NCBI GenBank assembly: GCA_010094045.1
Contig: ML986681.1
Location: 73,830 to 137,829 of the forward strand
Source: Lojkania enalia
Lineage: Eukaryota; Ascomycota; Dothideomycetes; Pleosporales
Length of the DNA stretch: 64,000 bases
Reading direction: 5' to 3'
The notes under the pieces: model-generated
The model's database searches: none
Seen by the model: only the letters and a program-made list of their open reading frames with translations
Told to the model about the DNA's origin: nothing
Shown: positions 13,904 through 26,626 of the stretch, one piece after another
How positions within the stretch are numbered: the stretch's first letter is position 1
Layout of the letters: every line of letters starts with the position of its first letter
Translations under genes and position numbers: made by a program

Positions 13904-14664
13904 TTTCGCGGTTTCGGGGTATATGAAGCTACCGATGCGTATATTGAATATATTCAGGGCGAAGTTGAATCAATTGAATAATGTTGTAGCAAGAAGGAGA
14001 GAGACGTTGGGGTAAGAAGGTAGTAGTGAGTAGTTCATGTGGGGAAGCATAGTTCCTGACATCTGGCCCCTCGCTAGATTGACAGGGGTTGTGATTGGCT
14101 GGCTCTTCTATTCACTGGTCCCCATGACATTTCACGCCCATCCATCCCCTTTCTATTTAGTCCGCACTGCAGGTCTATGCACCTGTGAGGTGTCCTTTTC
14201 ATATCCCTTATCCTGAACCTGTTTTCAATATGTTCACCTCTAACTCATACCGTTGTTGAGTAAATAACCAAACAGTAAATCCAACCCGTCCTTACAAAAA
14301 AAAAACAGACTGAATTGGCGATGAAATATCTTGTGGGCAAATTCAAGGATCCGCACCATATATCAACGAAAATTAAGGCTTTGGAGTGGACAATCCTGAC
14401 TTCTTGGGTTCAAATGTTCGATCAGGGAATGAATAATAAAAGTAGTCGACAGAAACGCATTAACATTCAACCTGATACTATGCAGAACTAACTAATGCTT
14501 GAGAAATTCAACAAGGAAGCTGACCAGAACTCAAACCCATGAAGCGCTATGCAATGCCAAAACCAACATGCCAAATCAAATATGCAGAAAAGCGCACTAC
14601 CAGGTTAATATTACCACCTTACCTTCCCACCCGGCACCTTCGTAAACCGCCGACGCGCCCATTC
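13904..14664. other. intergenic
   Basis: Upstream of the FKBP gene and downstream of the secreted orphan; no feature recognised. Confidence 0.5.
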
Positions 14665-15204
14665 TTAAATATCCGGGCAACTGAAAGCCTCACAAGCTTT
14701 GACCTCCGGAAAAACGAGATCAACTAGACCCACAATCTCCACTGCCTCCACTGCCTTGATCCACAGCCCCGGGACAAACCTGTTGACCTTGCAGCACCTC
14801 TCGAAAATAACGATATTTTGCTGTCTCTCCACCTCATCCTCATCATCAACATTGTCGATGATGTATTTCAGCGCATCCCTGACCGCATCGCCAAACAATG
14901 AGTCTGCTATAAATTCGTCGTTGATGAGACCCTGGGCAACGGGCAGACCGGCCAGGACATCGAAATGGAACTTCTCCGTTATGAGTGCGGACTCGGTGCG
15001 CCGAGCTTCGGCCTGGATTTGCAGGCTGGATGGTTGGGTGTCGAGGAAATCCCTGATGGCTTTGAGTTGGACGGTCCAGCCTTGGATTGCACCGATCACG
15101 TCCTCTTGTTGTGGGGAGAGAGTTTGACCTTGTGAGAAGGTGGTTGGTCGTGCGAACGTAGCGCTGAAGAGCGAGGTAAGGGTGATGACGAAGACAGGCT
15201 TCAT
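14665..15204 (-). CDS. small secreted protein of unknown function
   Basis: An intronless frame of 179 residues from the ATG at 15204. The longer open frame extends 14 codons upstream without an ATG. The N-terminus MKPVFVITLTSLFSATFARP is a clear signal peptide. The mature protein is predicted mostly helical, with four cysteines near the end (ERCCK and CEAFSC) and an acidic DDEDEVERQQ segment, and no catalytic motif. This looks like a fungal secreted/cell-wall helical protein of the type often listed as candidate effectors, but I recognise no family and there is no evidence of function. Confidence 0.7.
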   Translation of the reverse strand: MKPVFVITLTSLFSATFARPTTFSQGQTLSPQQEDVIGAIQGWTVQLKAIRDFLDTQPSSLQIQAEARRTESALITEKFHFDVLAGLPVAQGLINDEFIADSLFGDAVRDALKYIIDNVDDEDEVERQQNIVIFERCCKVNRFVPGLWIKAVEAVEIVGLVDLVFPEVKACEAFSCPDI

Positions 15205-16745
15205 GGTAATGATGGTTGGCGGTTGAGTTAGGAATCTTTGGGGCAAGATGAAATGAGATGTGATAAGAAGAGTTGCTGTAGATCTGTGCGGAGGAAGTCG
15301 TTGTTACTAATGCTCGATTCAAGTGAGCGAAACTGGCTCTTTATACACTTGCCTCGCCCCTCTACAACTTTGATGTTTCTACTGTGCATCTAACGTCTCT
15401 TAATTTCTCGCTCTTGAAGCTATATTTGGGATGTTTTGCTTTGTTCCCAAACGCTTCGATCGGTGGAGTAAACTCCCGGTTGCGATGAGAGGCACAGCTC
15501 GAGATTCTATTTCACGGGTGGATGAATGGAATCTTCGCGGGAAGTTGGGATGACGTGAGCCAAAAATAGACCCTATGTCTAAGGAGTTACTGTGCCGTTA
15601 GAACATAGGTTGGATCACCAGAATAGAGTTCATCAGTAGTCTATCGATACGTTATTCGTTGATTGATCAGAGAGTCTGTCTATTTAGTCGAGATTAGTTG
15701 CAGTCCAATTATGAAAAGGTCATTCAGTAAGTTGCGCGCAAGATTCCTCAAGATGTCAACCGAGCATAACGGCATTGTTGATGAGATCGAAACAGTCTCG
15801 GCACCATGACGGCAGCATAGCTTGAAGACTTCAAGTGGCTGGTTACTAGTATAACGCTATTGATTTCATACCTGTAGTTGGAAAATGCGCGGACAAACAT
15901 CTATCTTAGAGGTATGACAGCCGAAGCGCTGTCTACAAGAATCGCTTTTGGGATCGACAGTCTGAGGCGCATGTGGCGAAGACACCGCATCGCCATATAT
16001 TAGCCGCCCACAACATCACCTTTGTCTTTCCAAAGTATCCAACTTCTTATGTAATATCTAGTTGCCTTCCGCTGCATCCCGAGATACGGAATGAACGGCT
16101 TCCGAAACCAGCGCACGCTTGTAGTGTCTTAGATGCGATAGGTTGTTGATAGATATTGGCAACTTCTTTATCCCGGTTCTGATGTCTCCCGCCGAATCGT
16201 GCTTGACGGTGTTTTCTATACTAGTCGGAGTTAAGTTCATGATACATCATTTATATTTCGTACGAAATGATTGATGTGGTATTTATTAAGACACTTGCGG
16301 GATTAAACAGGATAAAATTATTGATAACCACGGGAAATTTACAAAACCTCTACTACTATGAAACTGCATTCAATACAGAATAAGTGGAGTTCCATCACCT
16401 ATTCCCAAGAGAATGATCATTCAGGCATTCGCTATTACCCTGTTATCAAGCGTAGGTCTGTAGATCTTGGAAGAACTTGACAATCCCGCAATGTTCGTTA
16501 AAATCACTACCCGTATAGGCTTGTTGAGTGTCCGGTCAGCGATGCTAGCAATCACAGGCCGAAGCTGAATCACTCGGAAGATCAAGGATTCTATGTAGTG
16601 ATATAATATACTATTGTGGTTCGTAATATGAATCATTAAATCTACCAATACAATCCAGCTGAAAGAGTGCGTTTTAGAATGTTAACGAGTGTCCAACTTT
16701 TATCTATATATCATCCTTCGCAAAGCGCATCTATGGTTAATAGGA
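15205..16745. other. intergenic, 1.5 kb without a gene
   Basis: Short stop-broken frames only; no RNA gene or repeat recognised. Confidence 0.5.
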
Positions 16746-17752
16746 TTACGCCATAGCGGCACCGGTGGCGTGCACGGTCACGTTGTTGGCAGCGGTCGCA
16801 AGAGCGACGGTGGCGTTGGGGGTAGCGGCTTGTTGGTGCTCGAGCTCTTTTGCCTGAGCCTCTGCGATTTCTTTAGTTCTCATCTTCCGTGAGTGAGGGA
16901 ATGCACAAACCTTGCTGGTGCTGAAGCTCCATGGCGTCGGCGGCGGCTTTGTGTTCAGCGGCTTTCTTTTCCTCTTCGGCTTGGTGCATAGCCTCCATTT
17001 CCTTGGCAGCTTGCTGGTGCTCGAGCTCCTTCTGCTGGGCCTCTGTGGTTTCATCAGTCATCTATATTTGCGAGCAAGGGCGAAATGGAACGAACCTTGT
17101 TGGTGCATGGCCTCCATCTCCTTGGCTTGCTGTTGATGTTCAAGTTCTTTCGCTTGAGCCTCTGCGATTTCATTAGCGATCGCCCATTAGCAACGACGAG
17201 TAGATATCTCATAATTGGCATACCTTGCTGGTGCATAGCCTCCATGGCATCTGCCTTTGCCTTCTCCTCAGCAGCTTTCTTTTCCTCCTCAGCTTGGTGC
17301 ATAGCTTCCATCTCTTTGGCTTGTTTCTGGTGTTCCAACTCCTTCGCTTCTGCTTCGGCGACATGCATGGCCTCCATAGCATCCGCCTTGGCCTTGTCTT
17401 CGGCGGCTTTCTTCTCCTCCTCCGCCTGATGCATAGCTTCCATCTCCTTGGCCTGTTGCTGGTGTTCCAGCTCCTTCTGCATGGCTGCTTCTTGGTGGGC
17501 TTTCTCTTTCGCCTCTGCTTCAGCGACATGCATGGCCTCCATCGCATCGGCCTTTGCTTTCTCCTCTGCAGCCTTTCTCTCTTCCTCAGCCTTAATTTGT
17601 TCTGGAGCAAGAGCTACATGCTCGGGAGGTGGAGCTACATGCTCGGTTCGTACTCGCAATGCGCTACCGTATGGACTAGAATTACGAGGGACAGGGCCAG
17701 CAGCAACGAGGGAGGCGGTGAATAGAGCAACGAAAGGGATAATGTTCTTCAT
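16746..17752 (-). CDS. secreted repetitive coiled-coil protein (Ala/Glu/Lys/Met/His-rich)
   Basis: Four exons, 17752-17224, 17161-17096, 17042-16911 and 16861-16746, give 280 residues. A signal peptide (MKNIIPFVALFTASLVAAGP) is followed by a short linker and then almost uninterrupted heptad-type repeats built from two alternating blocks: EEEKKAAEEKAKADAMEAMH and ELEHQQQAKEMEAMHQ. The C-terminus is Ala/Thr/Val-rich and non-charged. All three introns are phase 1, interrupt the same codon (G|AG, Glu) of the same repeat position (HQQ|EAQ), and follow the same exon-end sequence CAACAAG/CAGCAAG, so repeat units seem to have been duplicated together with their introns. It should form a long helical rod outside the cell or in the wall. 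No family recognised. Confidence 0.8.
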
Positions 17753-20700
17753 TACGATTGGATTCGAATATCGACTATAGAGAAATGCAGAAAAGATGGG
17801 ACGATCAACGCGAATAATTACAATTACTAAAAAGACAAAAAGAGAGCACTGCTCTAAATGAAGATACGATGAATTTGATAGTTAGAAAGAAACTTGGTAA
17901 ATGAAGGAAGAAATAACGAAGGGTGAGGCATCCGATATATATACGCTATCCATTCATGTGAAGTTTGTTATTGTTCGGCCAAGTTCCAGTGCAATGTTTG
18001 ACACGATATCGGACCATGTGCATCACAAACTGCAGATTAGAGGACGCCTTGAAGCGGATCCAGCGTCGCCTCAGCCGCGCAAGCCCAGACTGTCCGGCTA
18101 TGGGATAGCGGGCGCCACATGACCGTTATACGTCTCTAGTGGCTGATGTGCCCTATTAAGATGCCTGCCGTGGATCAGTTGCAGATAGTGGACGAATCGA
18201 ACGCGTCCAAAGTAGGGCCCACAAACAAGGCGGATGCGAGGGATACCGGGAAACCAGACCCTTGGCCTAACGAAGTTTGTCAGAGCCCCTGTTATAGAAT
18301 TTTCTTCGAGGAAGTTTGGTAGCTGAAATTGAGTGTTGAGGTGGCGAGGGGCGTGCTTGGCTGTAAGGGATGTGAAGCAATGCAAGTTTCGAAGGGTGGT
18401 GGTCAGCGCCCCCAGATGCCCAGAGTGGGTCAACCAGCGAGCCGCATCTTGGCACTTGTCGCAGCCACCAACTCCGGAAACACGTGCCACTTCCATGGAA
18501 CGCGGTCGGGGACGGTCTCGACTGTGAACAGAAGCATCCGCGTCTCTTTCAACAAACAGCCTTCGTTGTTCGTCGACTAACTCGAAGCAGAATTTCGTCG
18601 GCTCACCTGATCGGATATCTTCCAAGGTTCTAATGTTTCTGAAGTCCGGTGTCACAGCTGTGCCTTATACTGCGCGACTCATTATTGTCAAGGACGAACA
18701 AAAGTTCAATACTTACTCCCAATATTGCTCCCGAAAAAAATCAGGCTTTACCTTTACAAGGGAGTATCCCCTAATTGAAGTTGGGATGACTATCCCGCCG
18801 CTTATCCCCCTTATTCCACCACGAATGCCTTAGCCAGAACCGTTTTTCCGTATCTGCCATCGTCCCTATAATTATGTTAATCTTCATAAGCGCGCCCAGC
18901 GCTTGACACCTCTCTCCAATAAATTGACTCTCATCTCGGCGTTGCTGAATATACCTCCCAACGTGCAATGTAGCTAGTGTTACCTATTTTTCTATGATCA
19001 TGAGAGGAAGACTACGTTGTGAGTTAGAACGATAAACGATTAGCTCATCCTTCAGGTCAATTCTCAGCGCTCCTTTAAGGACAGGCGATGAGAAGGAGAA
19101 GCGTTCGTTAACCTAAATAAAGTGTACCTATGTATCACGCCCAATCAATGCCCAATCGTATATGCTGTCCTTTCCCTCTTCATCCTTTGTCAGCCGGCTA
19201 GCTTTCACAGCTTCGAAAACAAAGTCACGGACCATTCAATTAACTTCATTGTCTTTAAACGTTTAGAGATATATTCCCAAAATCAAGTGGAATAGAAAGA
19301 TATCCATCAAGCCATCCTTTTAAGTATCCTGCGGGACATTCAAACTCACAGCATATAAATTTGCCTGTCTTCTATCTACCATGAACGACTCTTATCCATG
19401 CCTTGAAAGAGGTAGCGTCAGAGGATGCTGTCTAGCTTGTTAACGCGAATTCGGAGCACAACCGGCTACAGCGCACATTTAACACTTACATTCTAGCAGC
19501 TGGGTTGCTAAACTGCATACACACGATCGTAACATGATGAGATCTATTCACTTTGGCGTCGTAATTCGGGAATGAAATGTCCGCAGACAAATTTGCACTC
19601 TCTACAAGACATCAGTCCTCAATCAGCAGAAAACGGATCGGCTCAGCTCCCTAATTGTAGCTATCGGAATACTAGCCTTGTGTTTGTTCGAGGAAGCGTC
19701 CATCACCTCGATGGGTTCCCTCTCCGTCTCGCGGGGCATCATAGTTGTGCCATCAGTCCTCTGAAGGCGTTTTGCTAGACTTCGTTAATCACTATGGGAA
19801 TGAGCGGGGGGGGAGATGAGCTTGCATATAAGAATTTTTGCCTAGGCACGACTTGTGATGTACGGCAATTCACTACTACTCTTGGAGACGCAAGTCTCGG
19901 AATGAAGTAGCTAAGCTAGTAATTTTCGCAAAGCTCCGCCGTCGTTCTGGAAAGTCATTCCGGTCGTGGGGTAGATTTCCAGCGCTTCTCAATTGCTAAT
20001 AGGTGAACACTACTCGCGATTTCTCTTAGAAGCGTCATAGCGAGAAGCATACAGCAAAGAAACACACCAGGGTTCAGGCTCCTTGAACGGTCCTGCAGAA
20101 ATTCGGTCTACGAGCTATCCGTATCTTTGCGGTAGATACCGAGCCTCCCAGTTTCGCTCGTCATCGCCCAATAAAGAGCAGCATAAGCCAAGATTAATTT
20201 GCCGCTGGGATTCAATAAGCTTGAGCCCACATGACATATTATTTGATGACATTAGAGTTCTCTAAGCAACCACAGTATTGTCCTAGGGAGTATATGGCAT
20301 AATGGAAGCAGTGGAAAAAGAAAATGCATCTGCGCAACGGGCGAAACCGAGTGTTGGACGGGGGAGAGGGGATGAAGTTTGAAATGATGTGAGCTAGACG
20401 TAAGATAGGTGGAAGGGGCAAGACTAGTGCGGGACATAGGCAATTAGCGAGATAGCTACGGAATAGGCAAGACTAAAATAGTCTCCGACCATTAATTATA
20501 GGGCCGCTAGTTACTCTTAGCATCAAGCGGTTATTCTCATACAACTCAGGCAGTATATCAAAGCCCAGTGGCTGTCCGAGGTACCAAGTGGAAGCGGTCA
20601 GATGTATCCCCCTCTCCTCCGCCTATTGTAATCAGTCAACTCTGGCACCCGGGCTCCAGCGTTTTCACAAACCAAAACTTGGTCTTCCTTTAGTCTCGCA

Positions 20701-23700
20701 AGCGTAGCACCATTATCTGTAACCCAGTGCAGTTCTGGCTAGGAAACCCCTCGAAATGCCCCCCCCCCCCCCCCTTTTTTTTTTGTAAGCAGGAGGGGGT
20801 GGAGACTGTATAGGGTGGTATAGATGGATGTATTGATGATGCGCTGTGGTGTTCCCTTCGATTTCTTGGTCAAGGTACGGCGGGGGAATATGTAGTACAT
20901 TTTTCAACACCGCCGTTAAGCTGCATATGCGCCTCTTACGACATTTCTGGAGAGAAAACTTGGCTTAAGGCCGAGAAGCGCTGCGTGAAGTGCTACCACT
21001 AGAGTTTTGGGGAAAGCAATGGATAGTGCAATTTACTACAGTCTCTTTGATCTTGATATTTCTAGGCAAAGATTTCAATGATGGGTGTATATTTTCCTAC
21101 TAAGCCAATGGATGGACTAGGAGCTATAGCTCTCTTCTAAGCAATATAATGCTACTATATTGACCATATCACTCCCACTCATTCCGTCCTCTAGACTTTT
21201 TGATGCAATTACTCAAGGCCAAACTACTTCGTCACTATATCATATCTTCCTCATCCTTCTACACTCAAAACAGAGGCATATGACGACGGTGAACTATTCA
21301 CGGCAGTCAGCTACGGGCCTATAACAGCAATGAGTGAATTATTTATAATCAGGTATTGACATAAGGTTAAAATATAGCAGTGATGGTGCGATCCTAACAA
21401 TACACTAGTTCCACGCCTCCGAGTCCTGGCCGCCAACTTCGCCATAATCCCTAATCACACCGCGTGATAAACGTCATCTCCACCAGAACCCCAGGCTCGA
21501 TGTTCACAGTGTTTAAACATCAAACTACTCGTCTTCAGTTATTTCTCTGGTATTGGATGTTCCATCATACAAGTCAATTCCGAACGACCATCAGCCGCAC
21601 GAACTCCCTATAGTTAGCATCGCATCGGGCTGCAGTGGACCACTCTCAACTTGAGCAATAGGAAGGAATAAGAAATCGAAGAACCAGAAAATGCAGTGCT
21701 GTTGAAAGCCGATCCTCATCTGTCCACTTCGTGGCGCGAGCTTCGATCTAACAACCCTGTTGATGAACCCTAGAGGTTGCAATCCAGGTTTCAAACACGC
21801 ATCTTCTTACATAGAAACGGTAGCAATGCTCTAGAACCAATCCACTCTAGGTTGATTTATCTTAAATCCCTAAGTAACGAAAACTAGAAGGTTAAGCTCC
21901 TTCAGATTTCGTCACGTATCAGGCAGCATCAATTGCTGAGGCAAATATTGATGTATTGGAGGACAAGTGGCCTGCCTGACCAGAGACTGACAGTAGCGAG
22001 ACTACCTAAGTCTGATAAAACAGGCTAGCTATAATAGGACAGTTGAAACGCGTGATAGAATTTAGCCCACACGCGACTCACAACGGCGCGTAGATATAGA
22101 GTTCATCGATCGTACGCCCAAGGACAGGTCCCGAATTGAGGGTTTTTTCGAGTGCATTCAGTTTACGAAATCTACGAATAACAATGGCAAACACAGAAGG
22201 GATCAGGGGTATTACTATTTCGTAGTAGAGCCTTAGATCTTACTTAATAGTCATCAAGACTAGAACTTGTCCTAGTTCAACATTGCCACAACCTAGTTAC
22301 TTTTAGTCGTCATCAGGGGAAGAAGTCTTTCTCACTTCGAGGACAATAGAGTATGCAGCACAACGTTGGTAGTGGGCATTCAAAGTACGAAGCGAACCAT
22401 TGGAATCCCACACGGTGCGATGCAGCTAAGATAAGCTACTCATCGCAAATAGCTCACCAAATGACGATCTGCAGAAGCAGAATAACTTACACGAGAGCAT
22501 TGTAGTGTATATAATGGTGAGCGACCCTGGCACTAATGTCCACATTGGATTGGCATCATTTAGTACACCCGGCATCTTTCATACATCGGGAGGATTTGAC
22601 TCTAGGCTTAAGTTGCCACGATTCGCCTCTGATACATAGGTTGACGGCAGTACACCTAATACAGAAAGCATGAAACGATGACGACGTATGTCTCCAATGG
22701 ACAATGAAGCATCCTAAAATGACCTCGACATAATTAGCATGCAGCAGAAGAGTAAAGGCTCCTGGAATCCCAAAGAAGTGCCCTTCTCTACGTTCTACCC
22801 CTCCTACGTTAACGGTATAAAAGTATTCATTAATTCTACCTGACATGCTTTGGGGATACTCCGGTGCGATTCCTGCGATCCATTGCCGCTTCATAGGCCG
22901 ATAGTCTGAAGCACCTCTGCCGAGGCGAGCATTCTTATCATTATTCGCTCCCCTCAGATCGAGCAGATGAGCAGCTATTCTGGTGGCCTGAAAAACTCTA
23001 CTACATGGAACGAGAACACGTGAAATCTGACGATAAAAGTCCCGAACTCATAGCGTAGAGACTCCATTTGCTAATTACTTCCCAGATATTTGCCTTCTCG
23101 CGATGGACATATTGCTCACTTATCGAACCATTGACGAACCGAAGGGCCGGGAAGGGAACTGGGCTAGAAACTTCGCCGTCTAGCCATGAACACTCTATTG
23201 GGTCTCGTAAAGACAAATCAGGTGGAGAATTTCACGCTCTAGAAACACTATTCGATTAAATTCCTCCCGGGCACCCTGTTCGGAATTACTCAGGTCCATC
23301 AGACATACTCTACCTTGAACAACCTGTACGAGGGTAGTAGAAAAGAGATCTAGGCCGTAGCTCACTCCTTACATGGTAGCTTTTGGGGACTACATAAGCG
23401 CTGTGTTAGGGCACTTGACTACTTCAAATAATTTCATGGACTCGGAATGAGATGAAGTAGAAGAGTCGGGGTGCCCTTGATTACAATCGTAGGAATAATC
23501 TCGCGTTTTATGGTACTTTACAGTCACTCAGTACACGCTTTCCTTTTTTTGGGCATGAGGGTTGATATTTCGGAAGTTAATCTAATGGTATGGAATTTAC
23601 TAGTTTTAAGCCCCCATCCGCGAGAGTTTCTTCGGCACCCTTGCTAAACTTCATCCCATGAGCCAAACCCTTACGTGCTTTCAAGAGGTTCACCTTACAT

Positions 23701-25015
23701 CTATTCCCAAATTGATGATCCGAAGCTGCCCCCTAGCTCATTCCCCCAAAATGAGGCATTCTACTTGCTGAGGTCACTTCTTTATGCATCCCGTACTACG
23801 ATTGCTCCGACCTAGGTACATCACGCTCCTCAATTTAGTGGCCTGAAGCTATTCTATTTTATATATACATTCCAGGTTTATGTGATAAATTTTTCTGAAT
23901 TCGCTGAAGAACCTTTCGGACAAGAGAGTGGCCGTCCGCGTGTGCACGCTGCCAGAGTTTGTGGTGCAATATTCATGAACAAAATCTATGTTGAGCTAGA
24001 TTAAGTGCACTTGTCGATGGCAAGCTCAACTCAAATCATTGGAAGTGCGAAGCCCAGCCTTGAAGTGCTCAGCAGTGTGAATTCGCGTTCACGTTATAAC
24101 TAAACTTGCAGCTACGTACCCCGAGACCCACAAAAAAAAGTTGTGATAAGCATAAGGAGAAAATGTATCTTCGAACAATCAGAAAAAAGTCAATGGCTGA
24201 GAATTGAATGCTTTAAATTTAATATCTATGACGGAGATGCCATAAGATGTCTAGATTATTTCACCCTCGCACTGAGGGTTCAGTCCCGCTCCGATTGTTC
24301 TCAATAGCGGCAGTGAACGGCGATGACTAATCCCTAAAAAGTTAGGTCTAGCCCGTGAAACTAATCTGAAAATAGTGATTCGATTCACTTACCTAGGTCG
24401 ATTTGCCTACATCCTCCCGATACCACCCTCCTAAGGAATGAAACATTCCAGCATGCAAATGTCTCCGAAAAGTCTCCCTTTTATTTTGTTAGGGTAGTGG
24501 CCCGAACACTTAGTCGAATGTAAGGGCAAACTAGTCAGACGGTGAATAAAATGCCACTAGAGTCCTGTCGCAACTCCATTTGCCGCTTCATGGCAAAACC
24601 TATGCGATAACCTATCATCGGGTATTAAAAGCAATAAAGAATCAATAATACCCAGAAACATAAATCTTGTATCTGGTTAGACCTTTCGGCCATCTACTGA
24701 ATCCGTGGAAGTGTACAACAGCTAGCAGACTGGCTTAAATCGCTGGTGTCACTCGTCAAAATGGCTAAAAGAATAGTCCTGTGAGCAAACATAATGGACT
24801 AGGAGTAGGTAGAAAGAAAGTGGCGCACGATGTTCTAGGAGCTAGCCGTGACCTGGCATCCGTAGGTAAGTAGCTAAGCGCCGCCAAGGCTGCGCTGCAA
24901 TGTTGCCTAGCGAATATGTTTCTTCTCCGAGTCTAGCCTTACGTTTTCCGATAGTTCACCCAAGACTACGAATCAGCCCACACAACTTTCGATAGGAGCT
25001 TGGAAGCTGTACGAG
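17753..25015. other. 7.2-kb gene-poor AT-rich region
   Basis: All frames are densely broken. Weak protein-like stretches occur on the minus strand at 18098-18655 (no ATG) and at 22556-23260 (two frames separated by a shift, one with a 112-codon ATG frame ending in a Cys-rich tail), but I cannot assign either. No tRNA, no inverted repeat recognised. The composition fits RIP-mutated old repeats. Confidence 0.5.
20759..20784. repeat. C16-T10 homopolymer junction
   Basis: A run of sixteen C is followed directly by ten T within the gene-poor region. It is simple sequence and prone to length error. Confidence 0.9.
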
Positions 25016-26626
25016 ATGGATTCTTTGCAGCCGTGGCTCCTTAGAATTCCCAACGAGATTCTCCTCAACATCGTTTTGCCCCTGAGCATTCCAGATCTTA
25101 GGCACCTTGCCCAAGTCAGCCGCAGGCTTCATTCATTTGTTGAAGATTATCTGAATCGATATCACTACAATACAGGGCTTGTTGCTTTGCCGAATGAGAT
25201 AATACTTACAATTGCGAAGCAAGTACTCAGCCAGAAATGTCGAAGCCGTTTGGCAAGGGCAAGCTTCAAATTTTACCCGCTTATTATGGACTATGTACTT
25301 CGCTATGATGTCCAACGCCACGGGAGTTCTTTACTGTTCTTCGCAGCCAAGAGGAACCATGTTGCAATGGCTCGACGCATTCTAGACCGTGGGGGAAACT
25401 TAAATGCACTCTCCAAATTTGCGTACAATTCCAAATATTATCAGTTCACTCCACTCGCAAAAGCATCTCTTCATGGGCACGAAAGAATGGTGAGAATGCT
25501 TCTTAGAAATGGGGCTAGTCGATCAGTTGATGGAATGAGGCTACCGCTTGCCGCAGCAATATGGAAAAAGCATGAGAATGTGGCCCTAATTCTTTCTGAG
25601 GAACTAGATTCTGTGCATACACCCCTCCTCAGCGGGTCAGACACGGCAGCATTACAGATGGCTAGCGAAGCAAAACTCGTTAACCTAGTCCGTTGCTATC
25701 TTGAAAACGAATCGCAAGCAAATGTTCGCAGTACGAACGGCCTTAGTACCGCCCTATGTCGTGTTCTCCGACAAGATATTAGCAACGATGAATTCCTTAA
25801 GAGAGAGCTTCATGAAGACACATACCAGATTGTGGTAATGCTCCTGGAACATGGGGCCAATGCAGACAGTGCTAGGATCGAGAGTATAATGCTACCTAGT
25901 TCCGTAACTGCTCGTGATCTCGCCTCCAGGCATCCAGACCCGAGAGTGAGACTCTTACTCCCCAAACTAAGGACTTCTACACGCCCTAGAGAATTAGATC
26001 TCCAGATCGGACGACCCTGGATGGACCTGAGTCAAGACAGGTCTTTCCAAATATATGGGCCACAATCGAAAGTACACCTCACTAAGACTAGTGATTTTGT
26101 TGCACTGTCCCAGTACCTTGAGGAGTTCCGCTCAGAATTTATGCTCTTAACGGATGAACAGCCGACCATTTCTGATGCTCCGAACATTTTGGTGAGCGAG
26201 GGAGTACAACACGTGCAGGAAACTCCGATGCCTACAGAGCCTCCACCTTTATCATCATTTCCACAGCTAGGCATTCCAAATCCAAGCTTACGGCACGCAT
26301 CCGGAATCTTTTGGGCAAATAAACCAACCGAGACTTTCCAAAGCGCTGATCCAGCCCAAATGCGCAGTATTCCCAGCGCAACTACCATTTCAATGAAAGC
26401 AAAGCAATCGGAGAGTTCAGCGGTAGTAGAGGCCTTCCCACCACTTGGAAGGCACGGCTTTGTTTCCAACGATGATGGGAAAGAGTTATGGTCACGTTTA
26501 GCCAAAGAAAATGCTAGTCAAAATTTGAAGGAACTTCAGCCGACACCTAAGAGAAGCGAAAACAATATCATAGGACGGTCTGTTGATAAGCGTTCAAAGA
26601 AGAAGTGGCAGCCACTGCGGATTTGA
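25016..26626 (+). CDS. F-box-like protein with ankyrin repeats
   Basis: Intronless, 536 residues from the ATG at 25016. The N-terminus carries an F-box-like motif (LLRIPNEILLNIVLPLSIPDLRHLAQVSRRLH, residues about 8-40) and a second similar piece (LVALPNEIILTIAKQVL, about 55-71). Residues about 103-330 contain degenerate ankyrin units such as SLLFFAAKRNHVAMARRILD and TPLAKASLHGHERMVRMLL, each with the Gly/Ala spacing of the ankyrin helix pair. The C-terminal 200 residues are Ser/Pro-rich and probably disordered. Fungal genomes hold many such F-box/ankyrin proteins, assumed to be SCF ubiquitin-ligase adaptors or non-self recognition proteins. It stands alone between two gene-poor regions. Confidence 0.85.
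   Translation: MDSLQPWLLRIPNEILLNIVLPLSIPDLRHLAQVSRRLHSFVEDYLNRYHYNTGLVALPNEIILTIAKQVLSQKCRSRLARASFKFYPLIMDYVLRYDVQRHGSSLLFFAAKRNHVAMARRILDRGGNLNALSKFAYNSKYYQFTPLAKASLHGHERMVRMLLRNGASRSVDGMRLPLAAAIWKKHENVALILSEELDSVHTPLLSGSDTAALQMASEAKLVNLVRCYLENESQANVRSTNGLSTALCRVLRQDISNDEFLKRELHEDTYQIVVMLLEHGANADSARIESIMLPSSVTARDLASRHPDPRVRLLLPKLRTSTRPRELDLQIGRPWMDLSQDRSFQIYGPQSKVHLTKTSDFVALSQYLEEFRSEFMLLTDEQPTISDAPNILVSEGVQHVQETPMPTEPPPLSSFPQLGIPNPSLRHASGIFWANKPTETFQSADPAQMRSIPSATTISMKAKQSESSAVVEAFPPLGRHGFVSNDDGKELWSRLAKENASQNLKELQPTPKRSENNIIGRSVDKRSKKKWQPLRI

Noticed and set aside
18098..18655. Minus-strand 185-codon frame with protein-like start (NIRTLEDIRSGEPTKFCFEL)
   Set aside because: No ATG near the start, no domain, no upstream exon found; kept only as a possible remnant.
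22556..23260. Minus-strand frames with protein-like sequence (IAAHLLDLRGANN, GGVERREGHFFGIPG)
   Set aside because: Frame change between the two parts and no family recognised; too uncertain for a feature.
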